NCBI GenBank assembly: GCA_025351145.1
Contig: JANXWM010000296.1
Span: 1 to 22,213, forward strand
Reading direction: 5' to 3'
DNA from: Chitinophagaceae bacterium
Lineage (GTDB): Bacteria > Bacteroidota > Bacteroidia > Chitinophagales > Chitinophagaceae
Length of the DNA: 22,213 nt
A program made the translations under genes and the position numbers. Below are positions 21,393 through 22,213 of this stretch, piece after piece; the stretch's first letter is position 1, and every line of letters begins with the position of its first letter. The notes beneath the pieces are model-generated. The model was given only the letters and a program-made list of their open reading frames with translations. It was not told the origin of the DNA and did no database searches.

Positions 21393-22213
21393 TTAGAATA
21401 CAACATTTATGTTTATGCCATAACTGCGGGTTGTTGGCGTTTGAAGGTTGTACTCCCTGCTGATTGACCCAAACTGGTCGCGGCCGGGATATTGATCCAC
21501 ATCAATATCATGAAATGCTTTGGGGAAGAAATACAATAAGTTTCTTCCAACAAGCGAAATATCAAGTTTACTAATAAATGATTTTTGCAGCAATTTTGAA
21601 GGCAATGAGTAGGTTATTACTACTTCACGCAGTTTTGCATACGTCTTGCTTACCATTGTGTGCTGAGGATCGTTATAAAAGCTGCTAACGTAATCCTGTA
21701 TCCACTGGGCAGCCGTTTTATTAGGGGCAAACTGCAAATCTTTATAGTTAGTAATAACACCGGTAACAGGATCATATTGTATATCTGCTCCGTTTGAAAC
21801 CTGAACACCATCTCCACCAAGCATTGGTGTGCCATCAGAATTATATGCGCCTGTATACCCTTCATCGCCCCAATGGCTAGATTCATATAAACGAGCGGCA
21901 CCAATTACGCCTTCATTGGTATTTTGACCACGTCCGCCTTCGGTTAATTTACGCAGTACACGGTCCTGTATTTTACCACCAACCATACCGTCAAACTGGA
22001 ATGAGAGGCTGAATGATTTATAAGAGAACTTATTGTTTATACCCCATGCCCAGTCTGGATCAGCGTGGCCTAAGTATTGAGCTTTAGGAAGATAGATTGG
22101 GAAGCCGGATTCATCATGGATCACCTTACCATCGGGAGTTAACGCTTCATAGCTTCCGAATAATTTATCAACACGGTCCCCGATATGATAAGGATACCCT
22201 GTGCCGTTAGATA
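21393..22213 (-). CDS. SusC/RagA family TonB-linked outer-membrane protein, 3' part
   Basis: The reading frame is open from the right edge of the window to the TAA at 21393, giving the last ~273 residues of a protein that is normally around 1000. It shows the C-terminal beta-barrel of SusC: an NGTGYPYHIGDRVDKLFG lead-in, YLGHADPDWAWGINNKFSYK, LSFQFDGMVGGKIQDRV, and a barrel end SLVGRNLLYFFPKAFHDIDV...TRSYGININVVF with the terminal aromatic residue. The TonB box, plug and most of the barrel lie outside the window. It forms the usual susC-susD pair and would import, in a TonB-dependent way, the ligand captured by SusD. Confidence 0.9.
   Translation of the reverse strand, partial: SNGTGYPYHIGDRVDKLFGSYEALTPDGKVIHDESGFPIYLPKAQYLGHADPDWAWGINNKFSYKSFSLSFQFDGMVGGKIQDRVLRKLTEGGRGQNTNEGVIGAARLYESSHWGDEGYTGAYNSDGTPMLGGDGVQVSNGADIQYDPVTGVITNYKDLQFAPNKTAAQWIQDYVSSFYNDPQHTMVSKTYAKLREVVITYSLPSKLLQKSFISKLDISLVGRNLLYFFPKAFHDIDVDQYPGRDQFGSISREYNLQTPTTRSYGININVVF

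Overview
The window reads as a piece of a Bacteroidota genome, most likely Chitinophagaceae-like. The grounds are a low-GC background, a SusC/SusD pair, several Bacteroidota-typical families (DUF2911, DUF5995, DUF5690, a 7TMR-DISM histidine kinase), lipoproteins, few visible Shine-Dalgarno sites, and promoter-like TTTG / TAnnTTTG boxes. No rRNA, tRNA, CRISPR array or transposase gene was seen.

Layout. The first ~175 bases are GC-rich and encode part of an unrelated sugar-transferase-like protein, joined out of frame to the 3' end of a secreted beta-propeller-type gene; this looks like a chimeric join or a breakpoint. Next come a coupled DUF5995-pdxJ pair, a divergent pair of DUF2911 proteins, an RRM RNA-binding protein, and a long spacer with a candidate small RNA. 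A tight forward cluster follows: an M23-like N-terminal membrane protein without a peptidase domain, AtpZ/AtpI, a small membrane protein, and a SprT-like metalloprotease. After that are a Dabb-domain protein, an unrecognised 334-residue protein divergent from an SDR oxidoreductase, a PhyH-type dioxygenase, a large sensor histidine kinase, and an extended YqaE/Pmp3 membrane protein.

The right-hand part (about 15.4-19.4 kb, minus strand) is the most coherent system, an organophosphonate catabolic cluster. In transcription order it has a PhnZ-like HD-domain di-iron oxygenase, a PhnX-like HAD phosphonatase homologue (TIGR03351 type), a 12-TM DUF5690 transporter, and a TIGR03364-type FAD amine oxidoreductase. 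No phnW, phnY or phnCDE is in the window, so the substrate and the first step are open; the DUF5690 protein is the obvious candidate importer. Upstream, behind a strong terminator, lie susD and the 3' part of susC.

A family of intergenic repeats runs through the whole window. It shares a core close to TTGCGTCGCACTCTTGTAC, with at least 14 core copies on both strands and none inside a coding region. Many copies are paired head-to-head into hairpin or MITE-like elements whose ends resemble CCGGGC(T/A)GAAG. One pair flanks a 58-codon lipoprotein-like ORF, and another fills the gap inside the phosphonate cluster.
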